This document shows positions 6,976-13,278 of a DNA stretch of 13,325 nt, piece by piece. Source of the stretch: Clostridiales bacterium (GTDB lineage: Bacteria > Bacillota > Clostridia > Lachnospirales > CAG-274); assembly GCA_021203425.1 (NCBI GenBank), contig JAJQBF010000237.1:1-13325 (forward strand), written 5' to 3'. The notes under the pieces are model-generated. The model saw only the letters and a program-made list of their open reading frames with translations. It did not search any database and was not told the origin of the DNA. The translations under genes and the position numbers were made by a program. Within the stretch, counting starts at the first letter, position 1. Every line of letters begins with the position of its first letter.

Positions 6976-7773
6976 TTATAATTCACAAATTCGTTTTCTT
7001 AAAACAGTGTGGACAAAATCCGGTGCTATTTGACACAAGGGAATTTTCACAAGATCCCTAAGGTGCATCTCTCTGTGGGGAATTGTCAGCTCCGGACTGT
7101 CGGTTATAAGTTCGTCATAGAATATTATATCCAAATCAAGAGTACGTGAACCCCAGCGGAAAGTTTTTTCTCTTCCGCAGGTCTCCTCCGTTTCTTTTAA
7201 AAGCCTTAAAAGCTCCGTCGGCTCAAGTGTTGTTTCTATTTCGGCAGCGCCGTTTAAAAATTTATCCTGTTCCTTATAGCCATAAGGCTCTGTTTCTATA
7301 AAATCCGACACTTTGAGAATTTTTACCGAATCTTCGCTTTTCAAAAGCTTTAAGCCGTACTCTATGTTTTCCGCCTTATTTCCCAAATTTGAACCTAAGG
7401 CTATGAAAGCCCTGTGCCACTTTCTTGATGTACAGACGGAGATACAGCCGAATTTATGGTTTACGGGGGCTTGGGGTTTCTTTATCTCAACAAAAACCTC
7501 TCTTGCCCCCGAAAAGCGAAAAAGAATTTCTTCCGCAAGTCCGTCTGCCGCTGTTTCAATAAGCTTAAATGTATTTTCCGTCATAAAATCACAGACAAAG
7601 TCGCAGACCTCGCCGTAATTTACGGTTTTATTCAAATCGTCTTTTTCCGCCGCCGCCTTAAAATCGGCGAAAATTCTTATGCTGACATAGAAATACTGCC
7701 CTTTTTCATTTTCCTCGGCATAAACACCGTGATTTGCGAAAACCTCCAAATCATCTATTTTAATTAAGTCCAT
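6976..7773 (-). CDS. folBK: Bifunctional dihydroneopterin aldolase / HPPK (FolB-FolK fusion)
   Basis: Two consecutive folate-pathway enzymes sit in one 265-residue chain. FolB (about 1-115) cleaves dihydroneopterin to 6-hydroxymethyl-dihydropterin; visible motifs are HGVYAEENEKGQ (15-26), TVNYGEV (50-56), LIETAADGLAEEI (71-83) and the conserved lysine in VEIKKPQAP (95-103). FolK (about 119-265) pyrophosphorylates that product; it shows ALGSNLGN (125-132), ETEPYG (160-165), FLNGA (172-176), RWGSRTLDLDI (206-216) with the Mg-binding Asp213 and Asp215, and IPHREMHLRDL (231-241). Both halves look complete. The ATG overlaps or abuts the 3' end of folP: it is 2 nt after the stop of the frameshifted folP, or 14 nt inside folP if the frame is restored. 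Its GGAGG is made from the last folP codons (7786-7790), so coupling is likely. Confidence 0.96.
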   Translation of the reverse strand: MDLIKIDDLEVFANHGVYAEENEKGQYFYVSIRIFADFKAAAEKDDLNKTVNYGEVCDFVCDFMTENTFKLIETAADGLAEEILFRFSGAREVFVEIKKPQAPVNHKFGCISVCTSRKWHRAFIALGSNLGNKAENIEYGLKLLKSEDSVKILKVSDFIETEPYGYKEQDKFLNGAAEIETTLEPTELLRLLKETEETCGREKTFRWGSRTLDLDIIFYDELITDSPELTIPHREMHLRDLVKIPLCQIAPDFVHTVLRKRICEL

Positions 7774-7842
7774 TTTTAAGTATTGCCTCCGTCATAAGAA
7801 GTGCCCTTCTGTTTGCTTTCACATCGTGAACCCTGAAAAAAA
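7760..7842 (-). other. Displaced +1-frame tail of folP with its T7 frameshift site
   Basis: From the T7 run (7836-7842 as A7 on the plus strand) down to the TAA at 7760-7762, the +1 frame encodes RVHDVKANRRALLMTEAIL followed by KNGLN. This is a well conserved dihydropteroate synthase C-terminus. Dropping one T makes a continuous 271-residue folP that overlaps the folBK start by 14 nt. Confidence 0.88.
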
Positions 7843-8576
7843 GCCGCTCCCTTAATAACTCCCAAAACAGTTGTTGCTGTTGTTCCCTCAACACGCTCAT
7901 CAGCCGGCAGGTTCAGTGTAAGCCCTATTACCGACTTTCTTGATGTACCTAAAAGTACGGGCAAACCGAAAACCTTAAGTCTGTCAAGCTCTCTTATAAT
8001 TGTTAAATTCTGCTTATAGTCCTTTCCGAACCCCACACCGGGGTCAAGAATTATTTTACCTCTTTCAATTCCCGCCCTTTCGGCTATTTCAAGGCTTTCC
8101 CTTAAATCCGAAACAACATCGTCAACAAAACTGTTACATACAGCCTCTTCTCTGTTATGCATAAGAACACAGGGCACATTATATTTCTTTATAACCTCTG
8201 CCATTTTACCGTCATATTTAAGCCCCCACACATCATTTATAAGGTCGGCACCGCTTAAAAGAGCCTCTTCAGCCACCTTTGATTTGTAGGTATCAACAGA
8301 AACCGGAATATCAAACCTTGACTTTATCCCCTCTATAACAGGGCAGACACGCTCCGTTTCTTCTTCGTCGCTTATTTTGGTATAGCCCGGTCTTGTAGAT
8401 TCTCCCCCTATGTCTATTATGTCGGCTCCTTCATTTATCATTTCCTCACAGTGTCTTAATGCCTTGTCAAGACTGTTAAATCTTCCGCCGTCTGAAAACG
8501 AATCGGGAGTTACATTTAAAATACCCATTATATAGCCCTTATTTTCAACATCAAAAACTCTGTTTCCTATTCTCAT
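7776..8576 (-). CDS. folP: Dihydropteroate synthase, C-terminus changed by a frameshift
   Basis: FolP condenses the pterin pyrophosphate made by FolBK with p-aminobenzoate. Family motifs are intact through residue 247: IMGILNVTPDSFSDGG (16-31), DIIDIGGESTRPG (52-64), VSVDTY (92-97), LINDVWG (112-118), DPGVGFGKD (178-186) and GTSRKS (210-215). After AAFF (244-247) the frame turns to an unrelated tail (QGSRCESK...) and stops at 7776. Removing one T from the T7 run at 7836-7842 restores RVHDVKANRRALLMTEAIL, the canonical end, with a stop at 7760-7762 and 271 residues. Arg and His of RVHD correspond to the phosphate-binding R255 and H257 of E. coli FolP, so the protein as read is probably inactive. 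Causes could be a sequencing indel, a real mutation, or slippage. The start is ATG 8576, with AGGAG overlapping the TAG of the HD gene. Confidence 0.95.
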   Translation of the reverse strand: MRIGNRVFDVENKGYIMGILNVTPDSFSDGGRFNSLDKALRHCEEMINEGADIIDIGGESTRPGYTKISDEEETERVCPVIEGIKSRFDIPVSVDTYKSKVAEEALLSGADLINDVWGLKYDGKMAEVIKKYNVPCVLMHNREEAVCNSFVDDVVSDLRESLEIAERAGIERGKIILDPGVGFGKDYKQNLTIIRELDRLKVFGLPVLLGTSRKSVIGLTLNLPADERVEGTTATTVLGVIKGAAFFQGSRCESKQKGTSYDGGNT

Positions 8577-8585
8577 AACTTTCTC

Positions 8586-9062
8586 CTATATAATTAACGA
8601 GAGATTCTTTTTATCCTCGCTCCAATAACAGGCTCCGCTCGCCTTACAGTTAAGGCAGTCTCTGGAAAGCTTGTCGGCTCTGTAAAAAAGTCCGCTGAAA
8701 CTTTTTTCCTCGGCAATATCTTTGTTTCCGTGATTTTCGATAACTCCGATAATTGTTTTTGTTTCCGAATAGGAAAAACCGCTTTTTCTTAAAATTTCCT
8801 CCGCCATTTCGGCACTTTTTTTGTGGTGATCCCGACCGCTTGATGCCCTGCCTATATCATGCAGCAAAGCTGCGGCATAAACCGCCTCCTTATCGAGAGA
8901 AACACCCTCTTCATAGCCTAAAATCATTGTTATTCTCGCCACATCGATACAGTGTCTTAAATCGTGGCGGCAGAAAATTCTGTCCTTTTCGATTATTTCT
9001 ATGTGAGACTGACATTGTCTGTATTTATCATTTATTATTATTATTCTGTTTACTCTTTCCAT
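8586..9062 (-). CDS. HD-domain protein of the folate cluster, probable metal-dependent phosphohydrolase
   Basis: This 158-residue soluble protein has an HD-superfamily metal site: CRHDLRHC (31-38, His33 and His37), ALLHDIGR (65-72, His68-Asp69), HH at 79-80, ENHG (109-112, His111) and YRADKLSRD (127-135, Asp130). Near the C-terminus is a cysteine cluster, C136-x2-C139-x5-C145, followed by YWSEDKKN, which could be a structural metal site. From family knowledge, similar HD proteins recur beside folE, folP and folC in Clostridia, so a phosphatase step on a pterin or nucleotide intermediate is attractive but unproven. The start ATG 9062 overlaps the end of folC by 35 nt. I keep it because the N-terminus from MERVNRI on looks like that of relatives, and a GGAG sits about 12 nt upstream. 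The substrate is unknown. Confidence 0.88.
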   Translation of the reverse strand: MERVNRIIIINDKYRQCQSHIEIIEKDRIFCRHDLRHCIDVARITMILGYEEGVSLDKEAVYAAALLHDIGRASSGRDHHKKSAEMAEEILRKSGFSYSETKTIIGVIENHGNKDIAEEKSFSGLFYRADKLSRDCLNCKASGACYWSEDKKNLSLII

Positions 9063-10308
9063 AGCTTATAACATCTCCAAGATAAGATAAAGAGCCGCAG
9101 GCAAATATAATATCTTCCGCACCTGCTTCTTTTAAGGCAAGCCCGGCGGCATCTTCCGTTTCCGCAGTCTTACAGCTTATTCCTTCATTTTTTATAATTT
9201 CGCAGAGAATTTCAGCCTTTAAACCCCTTTCATTTTTAGGCGTAACGGCAATAACTCTCTTTGCCATAGGCAAAATCTCTTTTAAAATACCCCTGTAGTC
9301 TTTGTCCTTTAAAACTCCGAAAATAATAATCAGCTTTTTATCTCCGAAAAGACCTTCCATACTCTTTCTTGCCGCTTTTGCCCCCTGAGGGTTATGACAG
9401 CCGTCACATATAAAAAGAGGCTTTTCGGAAATAACCTCCATTCTGCCCTGCCATTTTGTCTTCTTCATTCCCTCGGCAATTTGCTCACAGCTTATATCAT
9501 AGCCCAAACCCCTTAAAACATCAAGTGATTTAAGGGCAAGTGCGGCATTTTTAATTTGATAATTGCCCAAAAGACTTATTTTTATATTTTTGTGCTCTTC
9601 AAAATCAAAAACCGTTCCCTTAAGAGTTCTGCTTTTGACAAGAGCTTTGTCGGAATCTGCCATATAAAGAGGTGAGTTTTTTTCCTCCGCCTTCTTTTTT
9701 ATAACGTCTAAAACTTCTCCTTTTTCCGCCGTACACACGGGAATCCCTTCCTTTATTATCCCTGCCTTTGCAGCAGCAATTTCTCTTAAGCTGTCTCCCA
9801 GAATATTTCTGTGGTCAAGCCCTATTGATGTAATTACGGAAAGAAGAGTTGTGTTTATTATATTTGTTGCGTCAAGCTCTCCCCCTAAGCCTGTTTCCAA
9901 AACAACAATATCACAGCCCTTCTTCTTAAACCACAAAAAGCCCAAAACCGTTTCAAGCTCAAAAACCGTAGGAGAAAGTTTTTTTTCTCTGCAAAGCTTT
10001 AAAATATACTCCGCAAGACTCAAATATTTCTCTTCTGTTATATATTCTCCGTTTATCTGATATTTTTCAAAATACGAAGTTACCGAAGGTGAAATATACC
10101 GTCCGGTTTTATAACCGGCAAGGCTTAAAACAGTTGAAATAAAAGCAAGGACTGAGCCTTTGCCGTTTGTTCCGGCTATATGAACAAATTTAAGGCTGTT
10201 TTGAGGGTTTCCGCAGGCTTTCGCCAAGTCCCGGGTAGATTTAAGCCCGAAAACAGAGCCTTTTTTACTTATACGTTCTATTTCATTTTTTATATAATTT
10301 ACGTCCAT
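9028..10308 (-). CDS. folC: Bifunctional folylpolyglutamate synthase / dihydrofolate synthase
   Basis: This Mur-ligase-family ATPase adds glutamate to dihydropteroate to make dihydrofolate and extends folate polyglutamate tails. Over 426 residues: the P-loop HIAGTNGKGSV (43-53), FELETVLGFLWF (116-127), VVLETGLGGELDATN (135-149), SIGLDHRNILG (161-171), KAGIIK (181-186), KWQGRME (285-291) and CDGCHNPQGA (301-310). The last motif has Cys where DGAHNP is more usual. The start ATG 10308 has AAGG 8 nt upstream and follows the preceding stop by 9 nt. The C-terminus ends in four Asn encoded by an AAT repeat that lies in the overlap with the HD gene. An 8-base T run inside the gene (9979-9986) is in frame, so long homopolymers are not broken everywhere in this sequence. 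Confidence 0.96.
   Translation of the reverse strand: MDVNYIKNEIERISKKGSVFGLKSTRDLAKACGNPQNSLKFVHIAGTNGKGSVLAFISTVLSLAGYKTGRYISPSVTSYFEKYQINGEYITEEKYLSLAEYILKLCREKKLSPTVFELETVLGFLWFKKKGCDIVVLETGLGGELDATNIINTTLLSVITSIGLDHRNILGDSLREIAAAKAGIIKEGIPVCTAEKGEVLDVIKKKAEEKNSPLYMADSDKALVKSRTLKGTVFDFEEHKNIKISLLGNYQIKNAALALKSLDVLRGLGYDISCEQIAEGMKKTKWQGRMEVISEKPLFICDGCHNPQGAKAARKSMEGLFGDKKLIIIFGVLKDKDYRGILKEILPMAKRVIAVTPKNERGLKAEILCEIIKNEGISCKTAETEDAAGLALKEAGAEDIIFACGSLSYLGDVISYGKSKQNNNNK
9032..9045. repeat. Trinucleotide repeat in the folC / HD-gene overlap
   Basis: A ttattattattatt tract is read as Asn4 at the folC C-terminus and as Ile4 at the start of the HD protein. Because the unit is three bases, copy-number change leaves both frames open. 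Confidence 0.7.
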
Positions 10309-10317
10309 TATAAAACC

Positions 10318-11028
10318 TTATTTCTTAATAAAATAATCGTTCCCCGGGCCTTGGGCAAATCTTTCATATTCGTGAGTAAATTTCTTAATAAAATTATCAA
10401 AACTTATGTTAAATTTCTCAGTAAGGGAACTAGCCCCCGTTGTTTTAATATTAAAATGTTCATCTGTCTCGGGAAACGTAAAACCAAGGTCAAGCTCTTT
10501 GGCAATTTCATCGGCAAAAAACGAAGTATTTTGAGGATAGCCTATAATTCCCAGACTGTCTGTAAGAATTCTTCCCACAACACAGTCTATGTTTTCCGTT
10601 ACAACATTCACAATAAACTTAAGGGCCTCTTCTCCTGCTCCGATTTTCTTGTCTTCAAGCTCATAAAAATTGTGAAGTTTAACAAGACTGACGCAAAGAC
10701 TGCCCCCTTCTGAGGCTGATTTTTCATAACGGCTCTTAAGTATTTCCATAAATGAATATTTGTTGTAAGCCCCTGTATAGCGGTCCAGTTCAGCCGCTCT
10801 TCTTAAAGCAATTTCCTTTCTTGAAAATTTGTCAACATCTATTATAAAACCCAAAGCCTCAACGGGATTTCCCATATCGTCATTGTTTATAACGAAAGTA
10901 TGTTCGAAATATCTGTACTTTCCGTCGGCAACCTTTCTTCTGTAAACAATAGGCTGAATTTTTCTGCCCAGTCTTATGTCCTTTATCCACTGAGTATATT
11001 TTTCGACATCATCAGGGTGTATATTCAT
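10318..11028 (-). CDS. C-terminal part of a split sensor: PAS C-terminal half plus degenerate GGDEF domain
   Basis: This 236-codon frame starts in the middle of a PAS fold. Residues 1-75 (MNIHPDDVEKY, then YRYFEHTFVINND and ALGFIIDVDKFS) are the second half of a PAS/PAC domain. Residues 80-236 resemble a GGDEF domain, opening with ELDRYTGAYNKYSF (80-93), which mirrors the usual DxLTGLxNR. At the active-site loop the sequence is GRILTDSLG (152-160), so LTDSL replaces GGDEF; cyclic-di-GMP synthesis is not expected. No ribosome binding site lies in front of ATG 11028: the nearest AAGGA is about 17 nt away. The frame overlaps the upstream one by 17 nt. Deleting one C at 11035-11040 joins both parts into a 634-residue protein, so this is most likely the 3' part of one gene, not a separate gene. 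Confidence 0.85.
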   Translation of the reverse strand: MNIHPDDVEKYTQWIKDIRLGRKIQPIVYRRKVADGKYRYFEHTFVINNDDMGNPVEALGFIIDVDKFSRKEIALRRAAELDRYTGAYNKYSFMEILKSRYEKSASEGGSLCVSLVKLHNFYELEDKKIGAGEEALKFIVNVVTENIDCVVGRILTDSLGIIGYPQNTSFFADEIAKELDLGFTFPETDEHFNIKTTGASSLTEKFNISFDNFIKKFTHEYERFAQGPGNDYFIKK

Positions 11029-12223
11029 AAGCCCGGGGGGTAAAATCCTTACCTACATAGGATATGAATTCTATACCGAAAATCTCCTTATAATAAGGGC
11101 TGACTTCAAAAGCAGAATTTAACAAATCCCACTTTATGAAAACAATTCTTCTTTCCTTAAAAAGCGTATAAAATCTTTTTGAAATAATATTAATTGCCGC
11201 CTCGCCGCTTATTGTGTCTTCTATCATTTTATTAAGCTTGGCAATAATCCCGTCAAAGTTCTTTTGACCCGTTTTTTCACTTATAACAGCATAGCTTTTA
11301 CTGTTGTTCATCTCATCAAGAGCGGCTGAAATAATATTAACAGGCTCGGCAAAACGCTTTCTGTGTACACGCATTGTCAAAAAACCTATAAATAACATAG
11401 CCCCGCAGGCAGCAGCCAGCGCCACGAAAAGAACATTAAATAAATGATACATTTTTTCTCCCGACAGAATATAGAAAATCCGCCATGAAGAGTCTATACC
11501 GTTTAAATATATTTTGCTCTCGCTTATAAAATATTTGTTTTTTGACATTCTTCCGCCTGCCGTTAAATCTCTGTATGTATATTCGGAGCTTTCCCCCGTA
11601 TTAAGCTGAACGGCATTCCCTGCGCTGTCGAAAAGTATAAAGCTGTCATCACTGTTATTAGTCAAATTACCGTGTGTGACGGAAAAAACACTGAAACTGA
11701 TTTTTGATGCAATATACCCCACAAGCAGCCTGTTGTAAAAAACAGGCACAGCCACAATAAAATATTCACGGTTTTCAAAGGAATCATTAACAGCGTCGGA
11801 AATATAAGTGCCGAAGGCTGCTTTTTTTATCCAGTTTATGTCGTCTTCAGATAAACCCGTAGCTATAGGCTGAGCCGAAAGAACAATATCCATATCTTCC
11901 GTAAGAAAAATCACGTTTTCTACATAGTCGCTTGTTAAATTTCCCGTACTTACAATATTTACAAGCCCTGTCAAATCAACCTGACTTCCGCTTAAGCCCT
12001 TCTGTGTTATTTCCATATCCGCCAAGCCGGAAATGGTATTTGTATAGCTTGTAAGATAGCTGCTTATAAAATTTGATGCCATATCCGCCCTTGATGCCGA
12101 AAAGATTGAATACTCCTCTTTATAAACCTTTATGCCTCTGTTCACTATAGTCACAAATATTATAAACAAGCCTATTACAACCGCAGTATAAATAAAAATG
12201 TAAATATTTCTTTTCTTTTTCAC
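11012..12223 (-). CDS. N-terminal part of a split membrane sensor: Cache-like domain, two TM helices, start of PAS
   Basis: This 403-codon frame starts at GTG 12223 with AAGGGGG 7-8 nt upstream. A transmembrane helix lies at about 7-28, then an extracytoplasmic Cache-like ligand-binding region (about 30-258; VENVIFLTEDMDIVLSAQP and YFIVAVPVFYNRLLVGYIAS are typical in style). A second helix follows at about 261-284, then a HAMP-like linker (about 285-340). From about 350 a PAS domain begins (FIKWDLLNSAFEVSPYYKEI, FGIEFISYVGKDF) but stops at 403 in the middle of the fold. The missing half is in the next frame. The gene sits between folD and folC, 83 nt after folD. The ligand is unknown, and nothing visible ties it to folate except position. 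Confidence 0.85.
   Translation of the reverse strand: MKKKRNIYIFIYTAVVIGLFIIFVTIVNRGIKVYKEEYSIFSASRADMASNFISSYLTSYTNTISGLADMEITQKGLSGSQVDLTGLVNIVSTGNLTSDYVENVIFLTEDMDIVLSAQPIATGLSEDDINWIKKAAFGTYISDAVNDSFENREYFIVAVPVFYNRLLVGYIASKISFSVFSVTHGNLTNNSDDSFILFDSAGNAVQLNTGESSEYTYRDLTAGGRMSKNKYFISESKIYLNGIDSSWRIFYILSGEKMYHLFNVLFVALAAACGAMLFIGFLTMRVHRKRFAEPVNIISAALDEMNNSKSYAVISEKTGQKNFDGIIAKLNKMIEDTISGEAAINIISKRFYTLFKERRIVFIKWDLLNSAFEVSPYYKEIFGIEFISYVGKDFTPRAYEYTP
11035..11040 (-). other. C6 homopolymer frameshift site inside the sensor gene
   Basis: On the minus strand the frame reads ACC CCC CGG and soon stops. With C5 instead of C6 it reads ACC CCC GGG CTT ATG and continues into the downstream frame, giving ...GKDFTPGLMNIHPDD, a smooth PAS sequence. 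The CCC-C context would also let a proline tRNA re-pair after a +1 slip. Confidence 0.8.
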
Positions 12224-12306
12224 GGGTTATCCCCCTTACTGTTTATGAACCTGTCACTTTTTTTAAAAGTGTTTCATTCTCTTTTATTCCCCAAAGCCGT
12301 CTTCTC
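12224..12306 (-). promoter_or_regulatory. Gap between folD and the sensor gene with an AT-rich inverted repeat
   Basis: This 83-nt spacer holds a perfect 7-bp inverted repeat (CACTTTT at 12255-12261, AAAAGTG at 12265-12271, 3-base loop). It lacks a GC-rich stem and a following U tract on the minus strand, so I do not call it a terminator. No good -35/-10 pair is visible. The sensor's strong site AAGGGGG is at 12231-12237. Confidence 0.45.
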
Positions 12307-13155
12307 TTATCTGTTCTGCATTTTTGCGGCCTGAAGACAGTTTTTCATAAGCATAGCAATAGTCATAGGACCGACTCCTCCGGGAACAGGTGTTATAGCA
12401 TAAGCAAGAGGTTCAACGCTTTCAAAATCAACATCTCCGCAAAGCTTGTTGTTTTCGTTTCTGTGAATTCCCACGTCAATTACAACAGCCCCTTCTTTAA
12501 CATAATCAGCGTCAATAAACTTGGGCTTTCCTATAGCCGCCACAAGTATGTCGGCTCTTTTTGTAATACTCTTTAAATCCCTTGTTTTGGAGTGGCAGAT
12601 TGTAACCGTTCCGTTTTCTCTCAGCAAAAGAACCGCCATAGGCTTGCCTACAATATTAGATCTGCCTACAACAACACATTCCTTGCCTGTAATATCTATG
12701 CCTGTTCTCTTTATAAGCTCGATAATTCCGGCAGGAGTACAGGGGAGAAAGCCCGGCTCGCCTGTGAGAAGTGCGCCTGCGCTCTGAATATGGAAACCGT
12801 CAACGTCTTTTTTAGGCGATATTGTTTCAATAACCTTGCTTTCCGAAATATGCTTAGGCAAAGGCAGCTGAACAAGAATTCCGTTTACACTGTCGTCATT
12901 ATTCAGCTCACAGATAAGGCTTAAAAGTTCTTCCTGACTTATGTCCTCCGGAAGGTTATATGCCTTTGATATTATACCCGTATAGGCACAGGCTTTTTTC
13001 TTGTTTCCCACGTAAACAGTAGACGCCGGGTCTTCTCCCACTTGAATAACCGCCAAAGTAACATCAACTCCGGCCGATTTAAGTTCAGCCACTGCGTCCT
13101 TAACTTCGTCTTTAATAATTCCCGAAATAACTTTTCCGTCGATTCTTACAGCCAT
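12307..13155 (-). CDS. folD: Methylenetetrahydrofolate dehydrogenase / methenyltetrahydrofolate cyclohydrolase FolD
   Basis: FolD is a bifunctional cytosolic enzyme that oxidises 5,10-methylene-THF to methenyl-THF and hydrolyses it to 10-formyl-THF. I start at ATG 13155 (282 residues): GGAGG at 13164-13168 lies 8 nt upstream and the protein then opens MAVRIDGKVI like other FolD proteins. A GTG at 13224 in frame would add 23 unrelated residues. Motifs: VGEDPASTVYV and NKKKAC (39-56; Tyr48 and Lys52 in the catalytic YxxxK positions), GILVQLPLPKHI (92-103), PKKDVDGFH (114-122), PCTPAGI (138-144), VVVGRSNIVGKPMA (161-174), TICHS (185-189), GAVVIDVGIH (222-231), GDVDF (240-244) and TPVPGGVGPMT (255-265). 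It appears complete. It is first in the operon, behind a clear promoter. Confidence 0.97.
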   Translation of the reverse strand: MAVRIDGKVISGIIKDEVKDAVAELKSAGVDVTLAVIQVGEDPASTVYVGNKKKACAYTGIISKAYNLPEDISQEELLSLICELNNDDSVNGILVQLPLPKHISESKVIETISPKKDVDGFHIQSAGALLTGEPGFLPCTPAGIIELIKRTGIDITGKECVVVGRSNIVGKPMAVLLLRENGTVTICHSKTRDLKSITKRADILVAAIGKPKFIDADYVKEGAVVIDVGIHRNENNKLCGDVDFESVEPLAYAITPVPGGVGPMTIAMLMKNCLQAAKMQNR

Positions 13156-13163
13156 AAAAAATA

Positions 13164-13168
13164 CCTCC
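13164..13168 (-). promoter_or_regulatory. Ribosome binding site that fixes the folD start
   Basis: GGAGG lies 8 nt before ATG 13155. The alternative GTG at 13224 has a GAGG only 4 nt away and would begin inside the leader hairpin. Confidence 0.8.
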
Positions 13169-13206
13169 GATAAATATATATTTTCTTTTCTGTCAATTAC
13201 ATAACA

Positions 13207-13240
13207 GTTCAGCCTTTCACTCACAAAACCTCAGCTGAAC
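13207..13240 (-). promoter_or_regulatory. Stem-loop in the folD 5' leader
   Basis: GTTCAGC (minus strand, 13234-13240) pairs perfectly with GCTGAAC (13207-13213) around a 20-nt loop. It would begin within a few bases of the predicted transcription start. It does not look like the THF riboswitch and no U tract follows, so it may only stabilise the 5' end. Confidence 0.4.
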
Positions 13241-13249
13241 ATTTACTTA

Positions 13250-13278
13250 ATTATACCCTAATTTTCCTTTCTGATCAA
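13250..13278 (-). promoter_or_regulatory. Sigma-A type promoter for the folD operon
   Basis: On the minus strand TTGATC (13273-13278) and TATAAT (13250-13255) are separated by exactly 17 bases. The -10 matches the housekeeping consensus perfectly and the -35 matches 4 of 6. A start near 13243 would give a leader of about 88 nt before folD. It is the best promoter I see in the window and may serve the whole folate block. Confidence 0.75.

Noticed and set aside
12255..12271. Possible intrinsic terminator after folD
   Set aside because: The 7-bp inverted repeat is almost all A/T and is not followed by a U tract on the minus strand.
13156..13249. Possible THF riboswitch before folD
   Set aside because: Only one simple hairpin is present; the multi-helix core of the known THF riboswitch class is not recognisable.
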